Shown: positions 40,953 through 48,200 of the stretch, in pieces
Layout of the letters: each line of letters starts with the position of its first letter
Numbering within the stretch: the first letter of the stretch is position 1
From: Bacillota bacterium
Lineage (GTDB): Bacteria > Bacillota > Clostridia > Christensenellales > Aristaeellaceae
Reading direction: 5' to 3'
Assembly: GCA_023425025.1 (NCBI GenBank)
Contig: JAFADG010000044.1
Location: forward strand, 243,894-307,893
DNA length: 64,000 bases
Translations under genes and position numbers: made by a program
The notes under the pieces: model-generated
The model's input: only the letters and a program-made list of their open reading frames with translations
Database searches by the model: none
What the model was told of the DNA's origin: nothing

Positions 40953-41729
40953 TCAATCATCCGTATGCAGTTCCCATTTGCAGTCATTGTGATAGATCAT
41001 CTGCTTTGTCATGCCGCCGTCCACCACAAAGTTTTGGCCGGTGATAAAGCCGGCGCCCTTCCCGCACAAAAACAGGCACATGGCCGCAATGTCCTTGGGC
41101 TCCCCTACACGGCGGCAGGGATGCTGCAAAATATCGCCTTGGGAGTAATCAGAAAGGCTGCCGCCCGCGTGAAATTCCCCCGTATCAATCCAGCCCGGAC
41201 TGACGACGTTCACCCTGGCCCGTCCGGCAAGGCTCACCGCCAGGGCATGGGTCAGCGCGCTGATGCCGCCCTTGGCGGCGGTATAGCTCTCCGTGTCCGG
41301 CTGGGACATGAAAGCCCTGGTGGAGGCGATATTGATCACCGCCGCCCCCGGCGCAAAGCGGTCCAGCAGGAGCCTTGTCAGCATATAAGGGGCCGTGACC
41401 CCAAGGGACAGCACGTAGGAAAAATCCGCCCAGGAGCAGCCGGAGAGAACCCCGCGCCTGGATATGCAGGCGTTGTTGATCAGCACATCCACTTTCGCAA
41501 AGCGATCCAGCACCGTTTTTGCAAACGCCTGCACCACCTTTTCCTCAGCCATGTCGCCATGGAAAAAGAGGCATTCCCCGCCCGCGCCGTTGATGGCCGA
41601 TGACAGCGCCTGCCCCCGCTTAGAATCCACATCGGAAAATGCCACCGCGTAGCCTTCCCTGCTGAAGGTTTCCACAAGGCAGCGGCCGATGCCGTTGGCT
41701 CCGCCGGTGATCACGCAAACCCTGCTCAT
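40953..41729 (-). CDS. Short-chain dehydrogenase/reductase (SDR)
   Basis: 258 residues. The glycine-rich NAD(P) motif VITGGANGIGRCL is at the start; NNACISR (about 89), INIASTRAF (about 136), and the catalytic YTAAKGG (about 153) follow. The SDR fold, Tyr and Lys are intact; the usual catalytic Ser may be the one in IAST. It is likely an NAD(P)H-dependent oxidoreductase of a sugar or steroid-like alcohol. ATG overlaps the stop of the metallophosphoesterase (ATGA); the Gfo/Idh gene starts 18 bp downstream. Confidence 0.92.
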   Translation of the reverse strand: MSRVCVITGGANGIGRCLVETFSREGYAVAFSDVDSKRGQALSSAINGAGGECLFFHGDMAEEKVVQAFAKTVLDRFAKVDVLINNACISRRGVLSGCSWADFSYVLSLGVTAPYMLTRLLLDRFAPGAAVINIASTRAFMSQPDTESYTAAKGGISALTHALAVSLAGRARVNVVSPGWIDTGEFHAGGSLSDYSQGDILQHPCRRVGEPKDIAAMCLFLCGKGAGFITGQNFVVDGGMTKQMIYHNDCKWELHTDD

Positions 41730-42595
41730 ACACTACCCCCTCCCGTGCCTTCCAGTTCCAGCAAAACAATCTCCGGCGGGTTGAAAATCCGGGGCAGCTC
41801 CGGATAATAGGAAAGCCCTCGGCTGACCAGCAGCTTCATGGCCCCAATGTCATACAAGCCGTCCGCGTATTTGGGGTAGTACCCCTGGTCAGGGGCGTAC
41901 AACCCGTTGAGGATGAATGGGATCCGCACCTGCCCGCCATGGGTGTGGCCGGATACCGCCAGGTCAAAGCCCAACTGGCTGTACTCGTTGTAAAAGTCCG
42001 GCCTATGGGCCACCAGAATGTTGTACTGATTCCTGTCGATACCGCGCAAAGCCTGCAGCTTCCTTCGGTAAGCTGCCGCATCCCCTTCGCCCGCCGTTTG
42101 TACGGCCATGGTCGGATCGTCAATGCCGGAAATGAAAAGCTTTTGCCCGCGTATGATAAGTTCCGTTGTATTCCCGTCAAGTACCGTCACGCCCCTTGCG
42201 GCCACGGATGTTTTGATGCTGTTCATCTCTCCGCTCCAAAAATCATGGCTGCCCGCAACGTAATAGCAGGGTGCCGTGCCCGCAATGCCCTCCAGGAGCT
42301 TATCCAGCCCTATGTAGGGATTCCGGTCATCCGCCATATCCCCGGAAAGAAAGATCGCGTCAGGCTGAAGATCCTTTACTCTGTCGATCAGCGGTTTTTG
42401 ATCCGGCTCGTAGATATAGCTGTGCAGATCGGCAAGCAGCGCCAACCGGACGGTTTCGTTTGCGGCCAGCTTTGCGGTGGGTGCTTTGTACTTTGTGATC
42501 ACGAGGCCGCGGTAGAATGCCGCAAAGATCACAAGCCCAAGGGCAACAAGCGCCGCCAGCCAGATATACAGCCTTTTTCTCCTTCGTTTTCTCAC
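41726..42595 (-). CDS. Membrane-anchored metallophosphoesterase (calcineurin-like)
   Basis: 289 residues from a GTG at 42595, preceded by AAGGAG at seven bases; an ATG seven codons earlier has no ribosome binding site. A basic, single-helix N-terminus (KRLYIWLAALVALGLVIFAA) anchors it in the membrane. The dimetal motifs are LLADLHSYI, LSGDMADDR, AGSHDFWSG, HRPDF and VSGHTHGGQ, typical of YkuE/LpxH-like phosphoesterases. The usual GNHD is GSHD here, while the His and Asp are kept. It cleaves a phosphoester of a lipid or nucleotide; the substrate is unknown. It is translationally coupled to the SDR gene. Confidence 0.9.
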   Translation of the reverse strand: MRKRRRKRLYIWLAALVALGLVIFAAFYRGLVITKYKAPTAKLAANETVRLALLADLHSYIYEPDQKPLIDRVKDLQPDAIFLSGDMADDRNPYIGLDKLLEGIAGTAPCYYVAGSHDFWSGEMNSIKTSVAARGVTVLDGNTTELIIRGQKLFISGIDDPTMAVQTAGEGDAAAYRRKLQALRGIDRNQYNILVAHRPDFYNEYSQLGFDLAVSGHTHGGQVRIPFILNGLYAPDQGYYPKYADGLYDIGAMKLLVSRGLSYYPELPRIFNPPEIVLLELEGTGGGSV

Positions 42596-42618
42596 AAACG
42601 CTCTCCTTCTGTGCATTG

Positions 42619-43779
42619 TCAAGGGGATAGGAGTCCATATTTCCACTTGACACACAGTATACGACGCACGCTCTCCTCAATCCGTTCGTTTGAAAGCCTG
42701 CCGCTTTCCACCGCGGCCAAAATACCCTGGACGGCCTTAACCAGGTTCACCGGCATCAAAAGCACATCCACCCCGGCTTGAAGGGCAAGCACGGAAGCCT
42801 CGCCGGAAGAATAAATTCCGGACACGGCCCTCATCTTCAGCGCGTCGGTGATCACCAGGCCATCAAACTGAAGCTTTTCGCGAAGCAGGCCCGTAACGAT
42901 GGACTTGGAAAGGGACGCAGGATGATCCCTGTCGATTTCCAACGCCGTCAGGTGGGATATCATCACAAACTCGGCCCCGGCGCCGATGCCCGCCTGAAAA
43001 GGCAAAAACTCTGCTTGTTCCATTTCACTGATGGTCCGGGAAGTAGCCGCTGTTCCTTTATGTGAATCATCCGTTGTGCTGCCATGGCCGGGAAAATGCT
43101 TCAAGGTCGCCATGACCCCGTTTTCCTGCAGCCCTTTTACAACCTGCTCCACCATGGCGGATACCAATACGGGGTCGCTGCCAAAGGAACGGGAGCCGAT
43201 TTCCGTATTCCGGCCGTCAATGATCACATCGGCCACCGGCGCGAAATCCAGGTTGAACCCAAGGGGAGAGATATCACCGGCAATGGCGGCGCCGATCTCA
43301 TATGCCTCTTTCGGGTCGCCCCGCTGGCCAACCTTCTTCATGGAATCGATTTTTGCTGTTTGCAGCTTTCCGGCTACCCGGGCGATGGAGCCGCCTTCCT
43401 CATCCACCGCGATAAACAGGCCAATGCCCCGCTTCTCCTTGGCAAACGCCTGGGAATTGGCGATCATCTGAGTGATCTGCGATTCATTTACAATGTTGGC
43501 CGAAAAATAGATGATGCCGCCTACTGGATATTTGGTCAGGCCCTTTTGGGTGGCGCCGGTCGCCTTGGTTGCCCGCTCCACCCCGGCCACGGTTTCCGGA
43601 GTAACGATAAACAGCTGGTACACTTTTTCTTCCAGCGTCATATCCTCCATCAATCCGCTGATCCGCTCTTCCATCCGCAGGGCGTCACTGCCTGACGGCC
43701 CGGTTTCAGCCATGGCCTGTGCAACCGCCAAACCCATGATGAAAAGGATGCATAATATCAGTTTTTTCGCTCTGTTCAC
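42619..43779 (-). CDS. nagZ: Glycoside hydrolase family 3 beta-N-acetylhexosaminidase (NagZ-type), secreted
   Basis: 386 residues from a GTG at 43779 with GAGGAGG eight bases upstream; the open frame extends far upstream but without features. A signal peptide (KLILCILFIMGLAVAQAMAE) directs it outside. The GH3 motifs are AVDEEGGSIARV, the NagZ loop KHFPGHGSTTDDSHKG with the catalytic His-Asp pair, and the nucleophile in LVITDALKM. It releases N-acetylglucosamine from muropeptides or chitobiose. As first gene of a four-gene operon it may feed wall-sugar recycling. Confidence 0.92.
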   Translation of the reverse strand: MNRAKKLILCILFIMGLAVAQAMAETGPSGSDALRMEERISGLMEDMTLEEKVYQLFIVTPETVAGVERATKATGATQKGLTKYPVGGIIYFSANIVNESQITQMIANSQAFAKEKRGIGLFIAVDEEGGSIARVAGKLQTAKIDSMKKVGQRGDPKEAYEIGAAIAGDISPLGFNLDFAPVADVIIDGRNTEIGSRSFGSDPVLVSAMVEQVVKGLQENGVMATLKHFPGHGSTTDDSHKGTAATSRTISEMEQAEFLPFQAGIGAGAEFVMISHLTALEIDRDHPASLSKSIVTGLLREKLQFDGLVITDALKMRAVSGIYSSGEASVLALQAGVDVLLMPVNLVKAVQGILAAVESGRLSNERIEESVRRILCVKWKYGLLSP

Positions 43780-43918
43780 GCTATGATCCTCCTCAGCCTG
43801 CAATGTATGTTCATTGTATGTGATTTCTGTATGCATTTCAATGTTCTCCCCCAATTTTACAGGTCGGTGCGCAAAACCGCCGGCAGCGCTGTATACAAGG
43901 CAGCAAGACCGCTCTGCC

Positions 43919-43947
43919 TTGCCTTTACCATAAATTTCTGTTATACT
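43919..43947 (+). promoter_or_regulatory. SigA promoter of the aldo/keto reductase gene
   Basis: TTGCCT (43919-43924), 17 bases, TATACT (43942-43947). The gene's ribosome binding site lies about 40 bases downstream. Confidence 0.6.
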
Positions 43948-43998
43948 TCCATTGCTTGTGTCAAATATGTAAACGAATTGCGTGAAGGAGATTCTGCC

Positions 43999-44991
43999 AT
44001 GTATCTTGCCAATGACCAGCGCTATGCAGCCATGCAATACCGCCGCTGTGGGTTAAGCGGCATACGGCTTCCGTTTTTGTCCCTTGGGCTGTGGCACAAC
44101 TTTGGTCAAAGCGCTGTCTATGAAAATACCAGGCAAATGGTGCTGGGCAGCTTTGACCTTGGCATTACGCACTATGACCTGGCCAACAACTACGGTCCCC
44201 CTCCGGGATCCGCCGAGGAAACCTTTGGCCGGATTCTGAAAAAGGATCTTGCCCCCTACCGGGATGAGCTGATCATCTCCACCAAAGCCGGCTATTACAT
44301 GTGGCCCGGGCCCTATGGCGAATGGGGCAGCAAAAAGTACCTTGTTTCGTCTTTGGATCAAAGCCTCAGACGCATGGGCCTTGATTATGTGGATATTTTC
44401 TATCACCACCGTCCGGACCCGAACACCCCTTTGGAAGAAACCATGGATGCCCTGGCCACAGTCGTCCGGCAGGGCAAGGCGCTGTATGTGGGCCTGTCGA
44501 ACTATAACGCCGAAGACACCAAAAGGGCCAGCGTCCTTTTGCAAACGCTTGGCGTCCACTGCCTGATTCATCAGCCCAAGTACTCCATGTTCCACCGCGC
44601 ACCGGAGACGGAAGGGCTCTTTGACGCCCTCGGGCAGGAGGGCATCGGCTGCATCGCCTTCTCCCCCCTGGCGCAAGGGCTGCTGACGGACCGCTATTTT
44701 GACGGCATCCCCGCCGATTCCAGGGTGGTCACCTCCGGCGTGTTTTTGAAGGCTGACGCCATTACGGAAGAAAACGTCACAAAGGCAAGGCAGCTCAACG
44801 AGCTTGCCCGGCAGCGCGGGCAAAAGCTGTCGCAGATGGCGCTGGCCTGGGCTTTGCGTAAACCGGTCATGACCTCGCTGATCATCGGCGCCAGCCGCCT
44901 TTCCCAAATACAGGAGAATTGCAAAGCGCTGGATTGCGCCGGTTTCACCGCGGAAGAATTGGCACAAATCGACGCCATACTATCAAAATAA
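43999..44991 (+). CDS. Aldo/keto reductase (YghZ/GpR-like)
   Basis: 330 residues from the ATG at 43999 with AAGGAG before it. The catalytic tetrad of the AKR family is seen as Asp and Tyr in HYDLANNYGPP, Lys in STKAGYYMWPGPYGEWGSKK, and His in YHHRPDPNTPL. The insert WPGPYGEWGSKKYL is typical of the YghZ group (AKR14), which reduces methylglyoxal and other aldehydes with NADPH. Transcription likely starts from its own promoter at 43919; the neighbouring GH3 gene is divergent. Confidence 0.93.
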   Translation: MYLANDQRYAAMQYRRCGLSGIRLPFLSLGLWHNFGQSAVYENTRQMVLGSFDLGITHYDLANNYGPPPGSAEETFGRILKKDLAPYRDELIISTKAGYYMWPGPYGEWGSKKYLVSSLDQSLRRMGLDYVDIFYHHRPDPNTPLEETMDALATVVRQGKALYVGLSNYNAEDTKRASVLLQTLGVHCLIHQPKYSMFHRAPETEGLFDALGQEGIGCIAFSPLAQGLLTDRYFDGIPADSRVVTSGVFLKADAITEENVTKARQLNELARQRGQKLSQMALAWALRKPVMTSLIIGASRLSQIQENCKALDCAGFTAEELAQIDAILSK

Positions 44992-45042
44992 ACAGTCCTT
45001 TTCCGGCGAATCACATAAAAGGCAATCCCTCCAGGAGGTTTT

Positions 45043-46281
45043 ATGCAAAACCCCGAAAATACCCAACCCGTAAAGAAAAGCTGGAAAAGAAAATTTTTCC
45101 TGATTTACGCCGGGCAAGTCGTCTCCCTGGTTGGCAGCAACGCGGTGCAGTTTTCACTCATATGGTGGCTGTCCAGTGAAACCGGTTCAGCCCTTATTTT
45201 GTCGCTGGCCGGGCTGCTGGCCTATTTGCCCCAGCTGTTTCTGGGGCCTTTTGCCGGCGTATGGGTAGACCGGCTGAAGCGCAAGACGGTGATCATGTGC
45301 GCCGATCTGTTTACGGGTCTTGTGGCCGCCGTCTTCGCCGCTATGTTTTTTTGGGGCAAGCCCCCCTACTGGACGGCCTGCGTGGTTCTGGGCGTGCGGG
45401 CCATCGGCGGCGTGTTTCACACGCCTGCCATTCAGGCCGCCATACCCATGCTGGTGCCCAAGGAAGAGCTTACCCGCGCCAACGGATGGAGCCAGTTTTT
45501 GCAGTCCGGCGCGCTTTTGCTGGGGCCTGTGATCGGTTCCACGATGTACGCCATATTTCCCCTTCCCATCATACTGCTGTCGGACCTGGTAGGCGCGCTG
45601 GCGGCCATTGCCACCGTTCTGCCCGTGCGTATTCCGGAGCTTATGCGCAAGCAGCAGGAGCGGCCCCACTTCTTCCGCGAAATTAAGGAAGGGGCCTCCA
45701 TTTTCCTTCATGACAGGCGGCTGTCCATCGTCACCGTTACCATGGGCTTGAGCATGATCTTCTTTCTGCCCCTGGCGAACCTGTATCAACTGATGATCAG
45801 CAAGTATTTCAATGCCACCGCCTGGCACGCCAGCCTTGTACAGGTCGCCTACGCGGTCGGCATGTTTGCGGGCGCGATGACGGCAGGCAGCCTTGGCAAA
45901 GTCAAAAACAAGCTGTATCTCGTGCTGTACGGCATAGGCGCCACCGGTATTGTCACCCTTCTTTGCGGCACGCTTCCGCCGACCGTGCTTGGCTACTGGG
46001 TTTTTACCGTGCTGTGCTTTGCGCTTGGCGGCTGCGTCAATTTTTACAATATCCCGTTTACCGCCTACCTGCAGGAATCCATTCCGCTGGAGACACAGGG
46101 CCGCGCCTTTTCCCTGATGGGCAGCATGCTGTCGCTCATCATGCCCATAGGTCTGATTCTGGCCGGCCCCATTTCAGAAGCGTTCAGTGTTTCCCTATGG
46201 TTTCTTGTTGCCGGCATCATCATATGCCTCATCTCCCTTTCCAGCCTCTTCCTGTTGATTGTCAAAAGAAAAACGATATAA
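45043..46281 (+). CDS. MFS-family exporter (MefA/Bcr-type)
   Basis: 412 residues with 12 membrane helices. The motif between helices 2 and 3 (FAGVWVDRLKRKTVIMCADL) is the MFS motif A equivalent, G-x-x-x-D-R-x-x-R/K. The family start (FLIYAGQVVSLVGSNAVQFS) resembles MefA-type macrolide efflux and similar exporters. It pumps out drugs or metabolites with a proton gradient; the substrate is unknown. AGGAGG precedes ATG. Confidence 0.9.
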   Translation: MQNPENTQPVKKSWKRKFFLIYAGQVVSLVGSNAVQFSLIWWLSSETGSALILSLAGLLAYLPQLFLGPFAGVWVDRLKRKTVIMCADLFTGLVAAVFAAMFFWGKPPYWTACVVLGVRAIGGVFHTPAIQAAIPMLVPKEELTRANGWSQFLQSGALLLGPVIGSTMYAIFPLPIILLSDLVGALAAIATVLPVRIPELMRKQQERPHFFREIKEGASIFLHDRRLSIVTVTMGLSMIFFLPLANLYQLMISKYFNATAWHASLVQVAYAVGMFAGAMTAGSLGKVKNKLYLVLYGIGATGIVTLLCGTLPPTVLGYWVFTVLCFALGGCVNFYNIPFTAYLQESIPLETQGRAFSLMGSMLSLIMPIGLILAGPISEAFSVSLWFLVAGIIICLISLSSLFLLIVKRKTI

Positions 46282-46283
46282 TG

Positions 46284-46332
46284 AATATCCCAAAAGTGGG
46301 CTTGGCCAACGCCAAACCCACTTTTGATATTC
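46284..46332. terminator. Bidirectional terminator between the MFS gene and FtsH
   Basis: AAAAGTGGG with CCCACTTTT, continued by GAATATC and GATATTC, makes a long hairpin with A/T flanks; it lies between two converging genes. Confidence 0.85.
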
Positions 46333-46338
46333 CATTGC

Positions 46339-48039
46339 TTAATGCCGGGTGTTCAGGCAAGCCGCCGCTTCCTCGCCGGTCAGCATTTCCTTTTGCAAAA
46401 GCGCTTCCCATAGGGCGGTCCAGGCCGTGCTGTGGGAGGAAAGCACGTCTCTTGCCAGCTTGTACGCCTGCTCCAGAAGGTTCTGGGCGCCGGCTTTCAA
46501 TTGATCCTTGCTTGCCATCAGCAATTCAAAGGGCTTGTCCTCGTCAGGGCCCATGCCCCAATCCGCCGCCATCCGCCCGGCGATATCCGCCGCTTTTTGC
46601 AGGTCGTTGGCCGCGCCGGTAGTCACTTCTCCAGCGCCAAAGGTCATCTCCTCCGCCGCACGGCCGGCCAGCGCCACCGCCATGTGATGGATCAGTTCCT
46701 GCCGTGTGTGGAACATTTTCTCCGGGGCGATAGACATGCTGTAGCCTGCCGCACCCTTTGTCGAAGGAATGATGGACACACGGCTCAGCTTGCTGTCGGG
46801 CAGCAGCACCAGCGTTGCCAGGGCGTGGCCCGCTTCATGGACCGCGGTGATCTTCCGCTCTTTCTCCATGGTTTCCTTGTTCGTCTTTTCCTCGCCGACC
46901 AAAGCGGCATTGAAAGCGTAGTCAATATCCTCTTTGGCAATGGCTTCCGCCTGGCGCCTGGCCGCGTGGATAGCGGCCTCATTCAGCACGCTTTCCAGCC
47001 TGGCACCGGAAAACATGGCCGTCTGCGCGGCGATGTCCGCAAAGCTTACATCCTCCGCCATGGGCTTGCCCTTGGCATGCACTTCAAGTATCTTCAGCCG
47101 CTCGTTCAGGTCGGGCAGCGGCACCTCGATCTGCCGGTCAAAGCGGCCTGCGCGAAGCAGCGCCTCATCCAGCGTATCGGGGCGGTTGGTGGCCGCCAGC
47201 ACCACAATGCCCTCCTTGTCGGAGAAGCCGGACATTTCGGTAAGCAGCGCGTTCAGTGTCTGCTCCCGTTCGTCATTGCCATTGTCGCGTTTTTTGCCGA
47301 TGGCGTCAATTTCGTCGATAAAGATCACGCCGCGGCCCGCCTTGCGTGCCTTTTGAAACAGCGTGCGGATGCGGCTGGCGCCCACGCCCACATATACCTG
47401 CACAAAGTCCGCGCCGCTGACCGCAAAGAAAGGCACCTTGGCTTCGCCGGCCAAGGCCCTGGCCATCAGCGTCTTGCCTGTGCCCGGAGGGCCATACAGC
47501 ATCACACCGCGGGGAATGCGCGCTCCGTATTTTGCAAAATACTCGGGCGTTTTGATAAAGTCCACCAGATCGCGCATGCTGCGCAGCGCTTCCTCATTGG
47601 CAGCGACGTTTGCGAAGGTAACGGTCGGTACTTCCTTGCTTTCTTCAATGGCCGCATACTTGGCCAGCCCCGTGGCCCCTTTGGTCCGTGAACGCATCAG
47701 GACCACCAGCACCACCAGCACAAGCCCGATACCAAGCAGCGTACCCGTCTGGCCCATGGAAGATTCCTCCACTGTTACGCCGGCTTTCAAAAGCGTGGTT
47801 TTCAGGGTATTGTCCCGCGGGTTCGGCGCGCGCAGAACCGTGCCATCCGTAAGCGTCAGCGCCATTTCAGGTTCATCCGTCAATGTCACGCTGCGCACTT
47901 TTCCTTGCTCCATCTCTTGCAAAAAGGCAGGATAGGAAATGGCCTGCGGGCGCTTCAGCTGATTGGATGCATATAGCCCCAAAGCCGTTGCCATGATCGC
48001 CGCAAACAGTAGCATCGTGATTTTATTCCTAATTTTCAC
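46339..48039 (-). CDS. ftsH: FtsH-family membrane ATP-dependent zinc protease
   Basis: 566 residues, about 50-80 shorter than common FtsH proteins. Two membrane helices flank a small periplasmic domain (ALGLYASNQL and LLGIGLVLVVLVVLM). AAA+ elements are Walker A YGPPGTGKTLMAR, Walker B GVIFIDEIDAIG and the SRH around DEALLRAGRFDRQ. The zinc protease motif is AVHEAGHALATL (His-Glu-x-x-His), with the third ligand in TGAANDLQKA. It degrades unfolded and regulatory membrane proteins. The gene has a clear SigA promoter. It is not next to tilS or hpt, its usual neighbours, so it may be a second copy. Confidence 0.94.
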   Translation of the reverse strand: MKIRNKITMLLFAAIMATALGLYASNQLKRPQAISYPAFLQEMEQGKVRSVTLTDEPEMALTLTDGTVLRAPNPRDNTLKTTLLKAGVTVEESSMGQTGTLLGIGLVLVVLVVLMRSRTKGATGLAKYAAIEESKEVPTVTFANVAANEEALRSMRDLVDFIKTPEYFAKYGARIPRGVMLYGPPGTGKTLMARALAGEAKVPFFAVSGADFVQVYVGVGASRIRTLFQKARKAGRGVIFIDEIDAIGKKRDNGNDEREQTLNALLTEMSGFSDKEGIVVLAATNRPDTLDEALLRAGRFDRQIEVPLPDLNERLKILEVHAKGKPMAEDVSFADIAAQTAMFSGARLESVLNEAAIHAARRQAEAIAKEDIDYAFNAALVGEEKTNKETMEKERKITAVHEAGHALATLVLLPDSKLSRVSIIPSTKGAAGYSMSIAPEKMFHTRQELIHHMAVALAGRAAEEMTFGAGEVTTGAANDLQKAADIAGRMAADWGMGPDEDKPFELLMASKDQLKAGAQNLLEQAYKLARDVLSSHSTAWTALWEALLQKEMLTGEEAAACLNTRH

Positions 48040-48079
48040 AATTCACACTCATTTCTATTGCCTAAATTGCACATATGAA

Positions 48080-48108
48080 AGTATACAAAATGATCGCAAG
48101 AATGTAAA
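48080..48108 (-). promoter_or_regulatory. SigA promoter of ftsH
   Basis: On the minus strand TTTACA (48103-48108), 17 bases, TATACT (48080-48085). It lies about 40 bases upstream of the ATG. Confidence 0.75.
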
Positions 48109-48200
48109 CGGTACATTCTGGCGTTCATTTACCAGTGTGTTTTCATTTGAAAAAGGGTACGCTACGCACAGGCATTTGCATGTGAAAGGCGGCTTGTGCG

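Noticed and set aside
40011..41603. 530-codon plus-strand frame
   Set aside because: It is antisense to the Gfo/Idh and SDR genes, which have clear motifs; such long antisense frames are usual in high-GC DNA.
46763..46769. TGTCGAA 0A-box core
   Set aside because: It lies deep inside the ftsH coding sequence, so it is most likely chance.
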